NCBI GenBank assembly: GCA_026214975.1
Contig: JAOBSW010000177.1
Coordinates: 34,154 to 98,153, forward strand
Length of the DNA stretch: 64,000 nt
Origin: Gentiana macrophylla
Taxonomy: Eukaryota; Streptophyta; Magnoliopsida; Gentianales; Gentianaceae
Direction of reading: 5' to 3'
Shown here in pieces: positions 1-11,107 of the stretch. Below the pieces are notes generated by a model. It saw only the letters and a program-made list of their open reading frames with translations, ran no database searches and was not told the DNA's origin. The first letter of the stretch is position 1. The number at the start of each line of letters is the position of its first letter. The translations under genes were made by a program, and so were the position numbers.

Positions 1-1
1 A

Positions 2-619
2 CAGACTGACATATCCTTTGCTGTAGGTGTTTGTGCAAGATTTCAATCAAAACCTAAAGAAAGTTATTTAGGTGCAGTCAAAAGAGTTCTCAAGTACCTA
101 AAAGAGACTTTGGGAGTAGGGATATGGTATTCAAAAGATGGAAGCTTCAAAGTCATAGCCTACTCAGATTCTGATTATGCTGGATGCAAGATTGATAGAA
201 AAAGCACCACAGGAACCTGTCAGTTAATGGGAAATAGACTGGTTTCCTGGTTTAGCAAGAAACGGAATTCTATATCAACTTCCACTGTTGAAGCTGAATA
301 TATTGTTGTTGGAAGTTGCTGTGCACAAATACTATGGTTAAGACAACAGTTAAGGGATTATGGAATTGAAGAAAGAGAAATTCCTATAATTCGTGACAAC
401 ACAAGTGCAATTGCAATCACAGAAAATCTTGTTTTGCACTCAAGAACCAAGCATATTGATGTGAGACATCATTTTATAAGAGATCATGTTGAAAAGAAAG
501 ATGTGGTGGTTCTGTATATCCCTACTGAAGATCAACTTGTTGATATTTTCACCAAACCACAGGATAGTGAAAGATTTTTTAAACTAAGGATTGAACTTGG
601 AATTATAAAGGTTGACTGA
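2..619 (+). pseudogene. copia pol C-terminus: end of RT and RNase H (partial at left edge)
   Basis: One frame is open from the window edge to a TGA at 617-619. It encodes the last part of reverse transcriptase and the whole RNase H domain of a Ty1/copia polyprotein. Visible motifs are the YSDSDYAGC acidic motif (around 170-190), VEAEYI (E residue), RDNTSAI, the HIDVRHHFIRDHV block and the terminal DQLVDIFTKP. The homologous plus-strand copy at 23899-24594 is close to identical at protein level and has CDN where this one has RDN. RNase H would remove the RNA strand during reverse transcription in the virus-like particle. The copy lacks its upstream RT in this window, so activity cannot be judged. 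Confidence 0.9.
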
Positions 620-651
620 TACATCTTTGATCAGCAGTGTACTGGAATTCA

Positions 652-822
652 CCAAGGGGATTAGTCTTTGCTATGATGGGTGAGCTCACTTAGCAGATTA
701 GTCATTGGTATCAACAATTTTATGTACTTATGTTTGGACAATTGAGCAAATGAAGTTGCCAAGGGGATTGGTCTTTGTCATGTTGGGTGAGCTCACTTGA
801 CAGATCAGTTATTGGTATTAAA
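652..822 (+). repeat. imperfect direct duplication of a ~65-bp box between pol and ORF3
   Basis: Two imperfect copies lie at about 652-716 and 758-822. Both contain a CCAAGGGGATT-like core, then GGTGAGCTCACTT, CAGAT and CAGT-ATTGGTAT. The same pair is present in the second family copy at about 24586-24650 and 24695-24760, so the duplication predates the split of the copies. The GGTGAGCTCACT part is itself a short palindrome. Confidence 0.7.
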
Positions 823-1040
823 CTTCATCTTGTATTATCAATTGGACAATACAAAAGGAATTATACATCAGCAGAGTAACTCTATCAACAGTCATTGAGA
901 CATCTTTATCAAAAATTTCTTTGGACCAAGTCATCGATGACAAGGTCTTTGAAGGAAAGCGTTTATAGTCAAACTTACAAAAGGCAAAAAGCAAATGGCA
1001 GGATATTTATTCTATCCTTATAACCGTAGTTACACGATCT

Positions 1041-1170
1041 GACGGTTACAAAACGTTATGGAAAAGTAATGGGCCACGTGTCAAGACAGTATTTACTCAA
1101 ATTTAATCGTGGTTAATACCACTGTACATGATCTGACAGTTACAACTGCATCTGTCTATATATACAGACC
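1041..1170 (+). promoter_or_regulatory. candidate internal promoter for the third ORF
   Basis: In order: a MYB-type word ACGGTTACA at 1042-1050, a G-box CACGTG at 1075-1080, and a TATA-like CTATATATACAG at 1155-1166. The TATA word is about 108 bases before the ORF3 start codon at 1274. The second family copy keeps the same order: AACGGTTAC at 25000, CACGTG at 25036 and TTATATATACAG at 25133, with its ATG at 25255. Conservation between diverged copies supports function. That it drives a separate ORF3 transcript is inference. Confidence 0.5.
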
Positions 1171-1273
1171 TATACACAGAGACTACTTTCAAAAACTCAG
1201 ATTGATTTTCTCTGCGTATACACTGTGTGAACACAGATTTGAGAGCTATCTTCTTCATCTTTTTCTTACAATA

Positions 1274-4200
1274 ATGGCAAAGAAGGATGAGGTTCATATT
1301 GGAACCAGTCAGAGTGTAAGAGGATATGTTACTGACTGTAACTCCACTGAGTTAGCCATTAATATTGGACGAAGAATCAGACGGTTTGCTGGGCTAGAAG
1401 GTGTTATAAACAGAAGATTGGAATGAATCTCTTATGTCAATGTGTTGGAATTCTAGAGAAACATTGTCATACATGAAGTAGTAGAGGCCTTCACTACAAT
1501 CAATAATGGAAGAGAGATTGAAATATCTTCGCACTCTCTTTGAGAGAAGTATTTAAATTTGCACTGAAACAATGCACCCACCAATCCGAAGCAATGAATC
1601 TACCAAGAATAAGGTTTGTGGATTCAATAAAGATAGATGATTCAATTGCTTCTAATCTGGGCATTAATGTGAAGTATATTGGTTATGAGTACAACTTCTT
1701 TGAGCAAATTGATTGCCAAAACCATTTTGGGATTTGTTGGAAGCCTAGATACACTTTATGCCTGGACCAAAAATAGACCTGCTGATCATCATCTGCAGAA
1801 GTATGAAGTTTGATTGGGCTGGATTCTTCATACACTACATGAAGAAAGTGTGTATTGAAGATAGAGATGGTACAAGGAAGTCCAAGGTCAAGCCTTTAGG
1901 TCTAATGATTCAAACCTTGCTGAATCACTTTTAGATACCTGATGTTTTATCTGAAAAGATTAACAAATCCATATTCAAGCCAGAAGTTGCTACTCCTATC
2001 CCTGGTCTGGATGATGATGAAGATGTAGATGATGAGGCTTCTGAAAGTGATGGTGATGGTGGAAATGATGATGCTGGCGGTGAGCAGGTTAAGAAAGCTG
2101 TTGAACCTGCTGCACCTAAGAAGGTTACTGAAAAGAGGAAGGCTGCTGACACAAGGAAAATTACAGAATTGCTAGAGCCTAGAAAGACAAGAAAGCAAAC
2201 AGCAGAGACTGCTGAGTCTACTGAGGGTTCAGTAGAAATTGAGGTTACTGACCCTGCTGTTGCAAAGAAGAAGTCTGTTGCTGAAGTTGTGAAGGAGCAA
2301 CAGAAAAAAGCCAATAAGAAGAGGAAAGCTGCTGAAATTGAAACAGAGCAACTTTCCAAAAGAATGAAAGAGATTGCCAAAAGAAGAAACATGGCAAAGG
2401 GAAACAATTGAAAACTTTGGAGGCTCAAAGGCAACAACAAGAAGAAGAAGAAGTAGGAGAGGCTATTGAAATTTGAGCCTTAGAGGAAACAATTATCAAG
2501 CCTCACGAGGATGTAGAGGTTGTTATTGAGCAACCTCATTGGAGAATCACAAACAGATCATCAAACCGAGCCTGCTATTAAAGTTGTTGAATCCTCCCCA
2601 AGAAAAGTCTGCTGAGCCTCATCAAATCGCACAAGTTGTTGTTGAGCAACTTATAGAAGAACCACAAACAAACTCATCGAGTCTACACTGCTTTGTGGAA
2701 GTGGAAAAGTTGGTACAAGACCTGCAAGTCTGCAATAGTTCAGGGGAAGAGCAATCTGTTGCTAACCTGGCCGATGAGCATATAAGTCGAGGGGAACCAA
2801 GTGCAAGATGATGGAGGTAGTAGGGACTAACATACAACCTGAGCAACCTACTGACCTAGAAGCATCTGTGGAAGAAACTCTAAATTTACTTGTTGAGACC
2901 TTTGGAGGTCAGCAAGGTCCTGAAATAGCTCCCCGAAAGCCAACCATGCCATTTGAGAGGAAGGAGAAGAAGAAAAACGAAGGAAATGTTGATCCTAAAC
3001 TCCTACTGGTGGCAAACTACTTTCAATGGAAATTTGGGTTCTATAAGAGACAAAATCCAGCTGCAGAACCAATGATAGATTTTGAAGAATGGGCTTTTGA
3101 GAAGTTATGAGTGGAAAATTTACTAGATCTGGTTGATACCTCTTTATTGCGATCAAGATTGATGGATCTGTTTGATGAACAACAGAAGGAAGAGGGTATC
3201 AAGTTCAGAGACTCCAGAGATGAATCAGACAGTGATGATTCATCATTTGATTCTGGTGATGACTTCCCCTCTGGTCCAGGAGGAAGTAGTGGGACTGCGT
3301 TATTGAATGAACAAAGTATGCAATGATCCATCGATCTTTGATAGTCTCGCCGAGGGCCAAGTAGATCGAACAAATGGATGAGGATGTTGAAAATCTCACC
3401 ATGGATGATCTGGAGGCACAAATCAATGAGGGGATATCTATTGGTGCAAACATGATGGTTGGTGAGATAGACCCTTTGTTTGTTGTTGAATCTGCTGAGC
3501 ATACTGATGATCAACAGACTGTGGATTCAGATGAAGAAAGGGTTACTGATCCTAGTGAGCCTAATGGCAGTTCTAAGGATTCAATTCAATATCAAGACTG
3601 GATTGACACTGAGGACACTCTAACCAAAGCTGCAAATTTTCTTAGAAGGATTCCTGATATTAAGGAATTTCAAAAAGAAAATATGGATGTATTCCCTGTA
3701 CAGGTTGTTGTGGCACAAACATCACCTGAACAAAGGATGGAACTGGAAGTTCAGGCTGCTGAGGTTCAAACAGCACCTGAACAAAGGTTGGAACAGGAGG
3801 TACAGGTTGCTGAGTCTCAAACAGCACCTGGACGAACGTTGGAACTATCTTTGGGTTTAGAGGAAACCCCTGTTGTTGTTGTTGACCATGCTGCTGTAGT
3901 GGAGCCTACTGGAGACAAGACCACTATAGGGAAAGATGGTCAGCAGACTGCTGTTATTGATGAGGATGAGCAAATTTCTTTGGACTATGACTACAGTGAT
4001 GAGGAGTTTCAAGTGCCTGAGGAAGAAGCTATTGATGATGAACCTCAGCAGGCATTTGTGTACCGTTTTTGAAGAGCCTCGCTCTTGATCCCATTCTAGA
4101 AGAATTCCAAGGACCTAACCTCTTTGGAAGGATATGAGCTATGCTTTGGTTATCGTGAGACAGAGGCAACAATACAATGTAGAAGAGCCTCATTGATGGA

Positions 4201-5336
4201 GTCGATGGAGGAATGGTGGTGGGGTACCAACACATGTTTTGGATGAGTTGAGGACTGTCAGAAATGACATTGCAAATTTAAGAACTCAACTTGACAGGCA
4301 AGAGCAGAGATTTGAAGATTTAATGAATTTAGTGGAGAATAGAGGAAGAACTACTGAAACTGTTGCTTCCAATATTACCTCCACCCAGTATGCTCTTGCT
4401 GACCTTGCTCAAGATGTGAAGGGGATCAAGCAAGGAAATACACTGAAGGACAAGTTTCTGAAAGAACAATTTACATCCATTCATCAGAAACTTGACAAGC
4501 TTCTTTGAGACACCTAAGCCTCTTTGTGCATTTGAATCTCTGCAGATCTTTGGATCCTAAAATTCTTGAGAGGATAACTCTCTTTGGAGCAAAAATTGCA
4601 AGGAAGGATCACAGCTGTTGACACTGGGACTGAAATTATGGAGAGTCAACTGAACAACATAGTGCTCACACAGAGAGTGTTCATGGCTCTTTGTCCCGCG
4701 TTTTTGATGATGTCAATAAGGGGGAAGAGAGCCAAACAGCAGTAGCAAAAGAGGTCGCTGAATCTTTGCTAAGAAAAGATGGGAAGAGGATACTAATGCT
4801 TTTAGGGAGCCTGCACCTAGCAGACTTCCACTCACTGATGATCTTCTCAAGGAATATAAAAAGGTTTACTCTAATAAGAGGAGACCCTATCATGACAAAG
4901 GTTTTCATGAAGGTTTAAACTCCTTTTTGGGCTTAAAGTTTTGGGAAGCAAGGGTTAAAGCCATGAGAGCTTCACACAGAGGTGGAAGAGGTGGAAGAGG
5001 TGGTAGAGGTGGAAGAAGTTTACCTACTACCAGTCACTTAATGAATTCAAGGAAGTATACTTGTGTTTAGGCTTTGGAGTACATCAAATCAACCTTACTC
5101 TACCTGAAGCATGGCATTGGTGGAAAGAAGTGAATCCTCATACTGATTTCTCTCTGGTTGAAAATGAATGGATGAGAGACATGATCAGAGAGATAAGAGC
5201 CTATCAAGAGCAAGCAGAAAAGCAAGGGAAGAAAGAGAAAGAAGACAGTAGATCAGCACACTTTATCTATTTTTATCTTTTGTTGTATCTAGACTGTAAT
5301 ACCTTTGAACAACTGATCATAATGAAAATTGACTAA
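1274..5336 (+). pseudogene. third ORF of Sirevirus-like element ('env-like' position), broken
   Basis: This long coding remnant starts at the ATG at 1274 (MAKKDEVHIGTSQSVRG) and runs through several frames to a stop near 5336. The N-terminal region (1274 to about 1960) matches the more open copy at 25255-26014. After it come a very acidic hinge (about 1990-2070), K/E/Q-rich segments (2080-2410, 2540-3320, 3374-4072), a 51-bp repeat at 3716-3840, a coiled-coil-like stretch (4239-4508, heptad-like leucines) and an Arg-Gly-Gly-rich box (about 4978-5020). No signal peptide or strong membrane segment is visible. ORFs in this position are often called envelope-like, but these features look more like a soluble, possibly nucleic-acid-binding protein. 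Many frameshifts and stops break it, and sequencing indels may add to them. Confidence 0.65.
3716..3840 (+). repeat. 51-bp (17-residue) tandem repeat inside ORF3
   Basis: Units start at 3716, 3767 and 3818, each with the CAAACA-CACCTG core, and keep the reading frame. They encode AQTSPEQR / VQTAPEQR / SQTAPGRT followed by an acidic tail. The period of 51 bases equals 17 codons, so copy number can change without a frameshift. Confidence 0.8.
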
Positions 5337-5400
5337 GTTTGTTCTGTTTTTGTTATTAATCTTTTTTGCTTTGCTGTTAGGAGGGTATTGGCATCATCAC

Positions 5401-5415
5401 CAAAAAGGGGGAAAT
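5401..5415 (+). other. polypurine tract of the Sirevirus-like element
   Basis: AAAAAGGGGGAAA lies immediately before the LTR start TGTTGG at 5416. It is the expected primer site for plus-strand synthesis. Confidence 0.85.
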
Positions 5416-7132
5416 TGTTGGACATATTTTTAAGTTTTAGTGATGAGTGTCAGACTAGCTGTTATAGTGCAAAGGAAAAAAGATGTCTAGATCAAATGTA
5501 TAGGTTTATTAGAGTTTGATCTTGTATAGGTTTGATCAAACAAGCACTGTAAAAGGTCAGCTGATTTATATCAGTAGACTAGTCTAGATCAGTAGGGTAG
5601 CTGAGTCAGTAGACTAGTCAGGAACCTGCTGAAGACTGAAGGATGAGGTCTCAAACTCAGTTATTGAAGGCTAAGGGATCAAACTTAGTAATTAAAGTCA
5701 AGGATATGGAATCAGAATTTAGGGAAGTCTGTGATGACCTAAACTGATTACATATACCTTGTGTACAAGGTCTAAGTTCCATAAGTTATGTGGTGATTGG
5801 AACTTAGTTATATGCAAAAAGGTGTAATCTAACTTCATAAATAAATGTTAGATAAAATACAGTAAGCTGAAGTGTTTTTAAACAAAGCAAAATAAAGATC
5901 AGCTTATAGATGTGTATATCAGCAGACTTATGTTCTCAGGAACCTGCTGGACACATATTTCGATTTAATCAAAGGCTACATTGGAAGATTACAAAGAAAG
6001 GGATAGCTAACAACCTCTGATTTATCAAACAAATCAATGGTTAAGATCAAATGGACGTTGGAAAGATTCAGACCTTTATCCATTGGATACAAGTCAGTGG
6101 TGGGACATGATCAGAAGCGTCAAAAGGAATATGATGATGTCGATCCCAGGAACAGAATAAGAAAAAGCAAGTCAAGATATGACAAATCTGAAACGGCTAT
6201 GTTTGAATTTCAAACATAAGTCACAAGGATTCCTACTTACAAATAGAGGACTCCTAATTCAGATACAAGAGATGAAAATTGATGAATATCAAGAGAAAAA
6301 TATAGATAATCCTGAGCTTCGATTTCTGATCAAGAAAAACACCCTTCTGACCCTATTGAGCATAAAGCTACCGATCCAGTAAATTTCTTCAAGTGTAATC
6401 TGCATTCAAGCTGCATCAAGTTTACACACTTGAAGACATCAAGCTGCTGATCATATCATCCTGATCAAGCTGCTGAAAGCTGAATCACTTAGTTGATTCA
6501 ATCTTTCTTTTACAAGAAATCTACTGAAGACAGTGAAGCATCCTTGGGTGTGAAAGACTATTGGTTGTGGTGGAGCTGGTGAAGAGGCAATCCTACCCTT
6601 CAAGGACCAGTGGAAGACTTTGGAGCAGCAATCCTACCTGTTCCAAGTGTTCAGTTTGTGAAGCCATAGTTATTGGTGAAGAACAAGCAACTTAGGGATT
6701 TTTGTAATAGCTACATCAAGAATCTCTAGTGAATTACCTCCAACATCGATCACATGAGAAGAGTGGACTACAAGGATTACACCACCTGGAACCACTATAA
6801 AATCTGCCTACTTACTTTCTGCATTTATATTCTGCACTTAGTTTATCTAACACATCAATCTACTGAATCTAGCAACTGAATCACACACATACACTACTGA
6901 GTATCTAATACTTGGTATCATATTTAACAACAAGTAATAAGGCTTAATTTTTGATATAATTCCATTTGCACAAATTCGATAAACTCAACAAATCAATAGA
7001 CTATCGAATGTCGTGAGACTCATCAAGTATCGCAGTCTTTGGGTTCTTGATTTTGTTAACTCCAAAAGTTTTAAGTGTTAAGTTTATTCACCCCTCTCTA
7101 AACTTAACTAAAGCCTTTTCAAGGGACCAACA
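5416..7132 (+). repeat. 3' LTR of Sirevirus-like copia element (1717 bp)
   Basis: The LTR starts TGTTGGACAT after the polypurine tract and ends GGGACCAACA, so its termini are TGTTGG/CCAACA. It matches in sequence and length the minus-strand LTRs at 11108-12814 (1707 bp) and 19478-22999 (1707 bp without its insertion). A TATA-like CTATAAAATC lies at 6795-6804. The base after the LTR, 7133, starts CATTG and inverted pol of the same family. Confidence 0.92.
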
Positions 7133-8369
7133 CATTGCTTTCAATTGCCTTATAGTCCTTACACTTTGCTGTATGTCACCAATTACTTGTCCAGCAGGGT
7201 GATCCCTTAACCATTGTAAATCATGATTTGTTTGATTTACAAGAACCTCATCTTCAGTAGGGTCTGATGTTGCTTCAATAGGGGGATTAGCAGATCCTTG
7301 AACTGCATCTGTTGTTGCATCAATATTGTTATCAGTAGGTTCCTCAGCCGGTACATCTTTACTTCCAGAATCAGAGACTTTTAAGTCACTTATCTTCTTC
7401 AAAACATCAACATATTCTAGATCAGTGACTTGGAGATTCTCAGCAGGTTTTGAAACTTCATCTTCCATTCCAGTGAACTTAGGTTCATAAAAAACAACAT
7501 GTATTGATTCTTCATGTTTTAGTGTCCTCTTGTTCAGTACCCTGAATGCCTTGTTGACTGAAGAATATCCCAAAAAGATTCCTTCATCTGATTTTGGTTG
7601 AAAGGTCTTCTGTTGCTCCTTATGATTCAAAATAAATCATTTGCTTACAAATGGATAGAAATAAGATATATTTGGTTTTCTTCCATCCATATCTCATAAG
7701 GTGTCCTCATCAGATTTTTGTTTACTGAGGTCTTATTTTGTGTGTAGCATGCTGTATTGATTGCTTCAGCCCAATATCTTTCAGGTAGTAATGCTTCACA
7801 AATCATAGTTCTCCCTGCTACTTTTAAAGTCCTGTTTCTTCTTTCAGCAACCCTATTTTGCTGAGGTGTAACAACAGCTTCTAATTGATGCAGCACACCA
7901 TTTTGTTCACAATATTCTCTTATGACTTTATTGAGAAATTCAGTACCCTTGTCTGATCTGATCTTCACTACTGTCAAACTTTTCTCATTTTGCAATCTCT
8001 TCAAAAGTTCAGGCATCTTTTGAAGTGTTTCACTTTTCTTGTTCATGAAGATTACCCAAGTGTATCTTGAATAATCATCCACAACTACCAGAGTGTACTT
8101 CTTTCCTGTTACACTTGTTGGTATTACTGGTCCAAATAAATCCAAATGCATCAGCTCAAAAACTCTTTTGTTGATTGTTTAGTCTTTGACTTGAAGCTTG
8201 AGTTTGTTTGTTTGCCTTGCTGACATGCATCCCATATACTATCCTTTTCGAATGTGATCTCAGGTAAACCAATCACCAACTTATTTTTAACTAACTGATT
8301 GATATCATCAAAATTGAGATGATTCAACTTCTTATGCCACAACCAATTCAGTTCTGACTTGGTATGCAC
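7133..8369 (-). pseudogene. copia integrase and IN-RT linker
   Basis: Minus-strand pol sequence in three blocks. The pre-integrase zinc region is at 8151-8369 (LNWLWHKKLNHLNFDD with its paired histidines). The integrase core is at 7645-8151: LDLFGP with the first Asp, RSDKGTEF with the second, and NRVAERRNRTL with the Glu, fitting the D,D-35-E layout. An acidic linker follows at about 7133-7630 (FLGYSSVNKAFRVLN, then E/D-rich sequence). In intact relatives RT follows directly; here the frame runs into an opposite-strand LTR at 7133. Integrase inserts the cDNA into the genome. Frame changes near 7640 and 8150 make this copy defective. Confidence 0.85.
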
Positions 8370-8375
8370 TATTAG

Positions 8376-8735
8376 TCATGTTTCTGGAACAACAGTAGAC
8401 CAATCCACAGCATACATGTTTTGTTGTCCCCTTCTAGCCAACACAACCTGTTCACCTATTTCACTAATGACAATACAGTAGCCTTTGTCAAAAGTGACCT
8501 TGTAACCCATGTCACAGAATTGCCCAGTGCTCAGTAGGTTGCAGTCCAGTCCTTCCACATATGCAACATTTCTGATAGTTAATCCATTCCTCACCAGTGT
8601 TCCATATCCTCTTGTATATCCTGGTGTGTTCTTGTTGCCAATTTTGACTCTTGGACCATCTTTTGCCACATAGTTTGTTAAACATTGCTTATTCTTTGTC
8701 ATATGTCTGGAACATCCACTGTCAAAATACCAGAC
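8376..8735 (-). pseudogene. copia aspartic protease region
   Basis: On the minus strand the active-site block WYFDSGCSRHMTK lies at about 8697-8735, followed by a protease-like beta-rich stretch (VKIGNKNTPGYTRGYG, LLSTGQFCDMGYKVTF, AVDWSTV) to 8376. The DSG triad is intact in sequence. This protease would cleave the Gag-Pol polyprotein. The matching start of the second family copy is at about 17019-17049. Confidence 0.75.
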
Positions 8736-11002
8736 ACCCTACAAAACAAATTTAGTGTGTTTTAGGTACCCAAAACTGTTTGGGTTCATAGTGGTCAGTG
8801 GTAAGCATGACCCTTGGCAAATTTCCATAAGGTCTTCTTTGAAAAGCATTGCACTTTTGTTCATATATGTATCCCACATTTTCATAAAATTTAACATTTG
8901 GTTGTGTAGGATTCACATATGGCTTCTGCCTTTTGGTACAAAGTGCTGTTTGAAGTGATTTCTATTGTTAGAAGCACTAGTATAACCATGATGTTGTTGT
9001 TGTTAGGAGCAGCCCTGTAATATGGAGTCTGCTGAGGTCTCTGCTGAGGTCTTAAATAAGTACTCTGCTGAGGCATCTGCTGATTCCATTGCTGAGGTCT
9101 TACCCTAGCATTATGGTTATGTCTATTGTTTCTAGCAGTAAGGGCAGGAATATTCCAATCTTCATCAGTAGGGTGTCTACCTTTCCCCCTGAGATAAGTA
9201 TTCCTTGAATGATTAACATTTTTGGGTTTAGGATTCTTATCTTTGGAATATTTCTGATTTTTGCCATTTTGTGGTCCATCAGTTTTGCAGCAGGTCTACT
9301 ATCAGTAGGTCTAGAAGGTCTAGCAGTCCTACCTTTGGATTTACCATTTTGGTTAGGTACTGATGACCTTTTGGACTTCTGATTTTACTTTCTTGAAGCA
9401 TTCTCTGTAGACTTAACTGCCTCAGCAACCTTTTTGGGAGTTGGATTGTGCAGGCACAAACTTAGGACCAATGCAGTACTATGTTCGTAGCCTTCACTTG
9501 GATCCACCCTTAGTAGATTATTGAGTTTCAAATCCAAGGCCTGTTCTATCACCATAAGGCTTTCAGATTTGAATGCAAAGTGGTTGAACTAGATTGTGCA
9601 AACAAATTCAGTAGCTCTATGAATGTACAGCATGAACTTATGTTGAGTCCATCCATAATCTTTTCCTTACCTTTGAGAATTCTTAATTCAAACATTTAAT
9701 CTTTGAATTTCTCGCTTGAAGTGCCTCTTTTTTAGCCTTCACAATCTCATAACCAGATTGTATTTTCCTTAGTTGATTAAGGATGGCATCCAAAGGTTCT
9801 TCATTGTCGAAATTTTAGGATTTGAACCGTAAGATTCACAATCATCATCGGCAAGAGTTGTTTACAGATACAGAATTGTATACCTCCTCAGTCTCATCCA
9901 TATTGGCCATTAAAGCATAATCATCCATATCAGCTATGAGTGCAATGTCAACTAATGCTTTCTTGCCAGATCTTCTTTGCTGACTTTTGTTTTTCAGTAG
10001 ATCTGGACAGTCAGGTCTGAAATGTCCAGGTTTCTTGCAGTTGAAGCACAGATAATCAAGTTCCTTCTTTTGTTTCAAGTCAGGACAATCAGGTTTGAAG
10101 TGTCCTGGTTTCTTGCAATGAAAGCACAAGTAGTCATTATCCTTCTTGGATTCTTCCTTTTTCTTTTCACTTGATGTCTTGGTGAAATTCCTTGGAGAAG
10201 CCCTTCATGTCTTCATCATTCTGATTTTCTTGCTCAGTAGGGCTATTTGCTCTTGAATTTCATCCAGTAGATCATCTTGAGCACCTGATGATTCTTCCTT
10301 AAGTGCAGCAGCCAATGCAGTAGTGTTTGGTTCTTCTTTTTAGTATCGAGGAATAAGTTTCTTCATGAATTCATAGGCCTTGAGATCGAAAATAAATTGA
10401 AGGTGTCTTCTTCTTGTAGTCTCATGGACTCTTCTATGGCAAAGAACCTTCATTTCCCAAACTTCCTTTGTTGGTAGGGCTTCCAAAATTCTTGTGTTGA
10501 TCTTTTCCTTTGTGTACACTACATTGATAGGGTGAGTTCATCCATGATAGCATTGAATCTTGACTCCATTTATTCAATGGTTTTATTTGATTTCATTTTG
10601 AAATCTTTGAACTTTCTTTTGGCTACACCGACTTTGTTTTTCTTGATAGCATCGATGCACCATCACTGCATTAGTTGTAGTTTTTCCCAAAGTTCCTTAG
10701 CGATCTTGCAATCCTTCACTTTCATGTACATATTGCTATCCAAGGTTCTATAAATAATATCGTGAGCAATGTTGTTGAGGTTTTCTCTTTTTTATATTCA
10801 AGACCCCTCTCTTTTTGGCTTTGGAACAACGAGTTTGATTATATACAGTTATGGCTTTTGTGATTTCCAGTGGTCCATCAGTCAGCACATCCATCATTTC
10901 ATCATGTGTTGCAACTAAATAAGCCTGCATACGACGTTTATACTCATCAAAACGATCTAGAGAGCACATCAACATAGTCCTAGCATACTGGTTCTTATCC
11001 AT
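8736..11002 (-). pseudogene. copia gag with two zinc knuckles, frameshifted
   Basis: The ATG is at 11000-11002 (MDKNQYARTMLMCSLDRFDE), about 105 bases inside the 5' LTR. The capsid part runs in broken frames to about 10200. Two CX2CX4HX4C zinc knuckles (CFHCKKPGHFKPDC and CFNCKKPGHFRPDC) lie at 9845-10129. Past them is an Asp/Glu segment (MDDYALMANMDETEEVYNS) and then a Gln/Pro-rich linker (about 8890-9400) before protease. Gag packages the RNA in particles. Two knuckles in tandem are more than the usual single one of many plant copia elements. Several indels break it; the copy at 16979-19371 has the same order. Confidence 0.8.
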
Positions 11003-11107
11003 GATACAAAGCTTTGAAAATTAGAAACTTGAAAAAGTTTTCAAAGAATTTTCACAAGCACAACAAGTAGGATTACTTCAGAACAGAAGCACTACTCCAA
11101 TACCAAT

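Larger units (their letters stand above)
1..7132 (+). mobile_element. Sirevirus-like copia element, 3' part (plus strand)
   Basis: This is the 3' part of a Ty1/copia element: end of RT/RNase H, a long third ORF downstream of pol, a polypurine tract and a complete 3' LTR. A long ORF between pol and the 3' LTR is typical of the Sirevirus lineage of plants. The element continues beyond the left edge of the window. On its right the LTR end is joined directly to inverted gag-pol sequence of the same family, so it is not a simple insertion in foreign DNA. Confidence 0.85.

Noticed and set aside
1931..2440. 169-codon minus-strand frame rich in Ser, Phe and Leu
   Set aside because: It is the antisense of the acidic/Lys-rich third ORF; the composition follows from GAA/GAG-rich codons on the plus strand.
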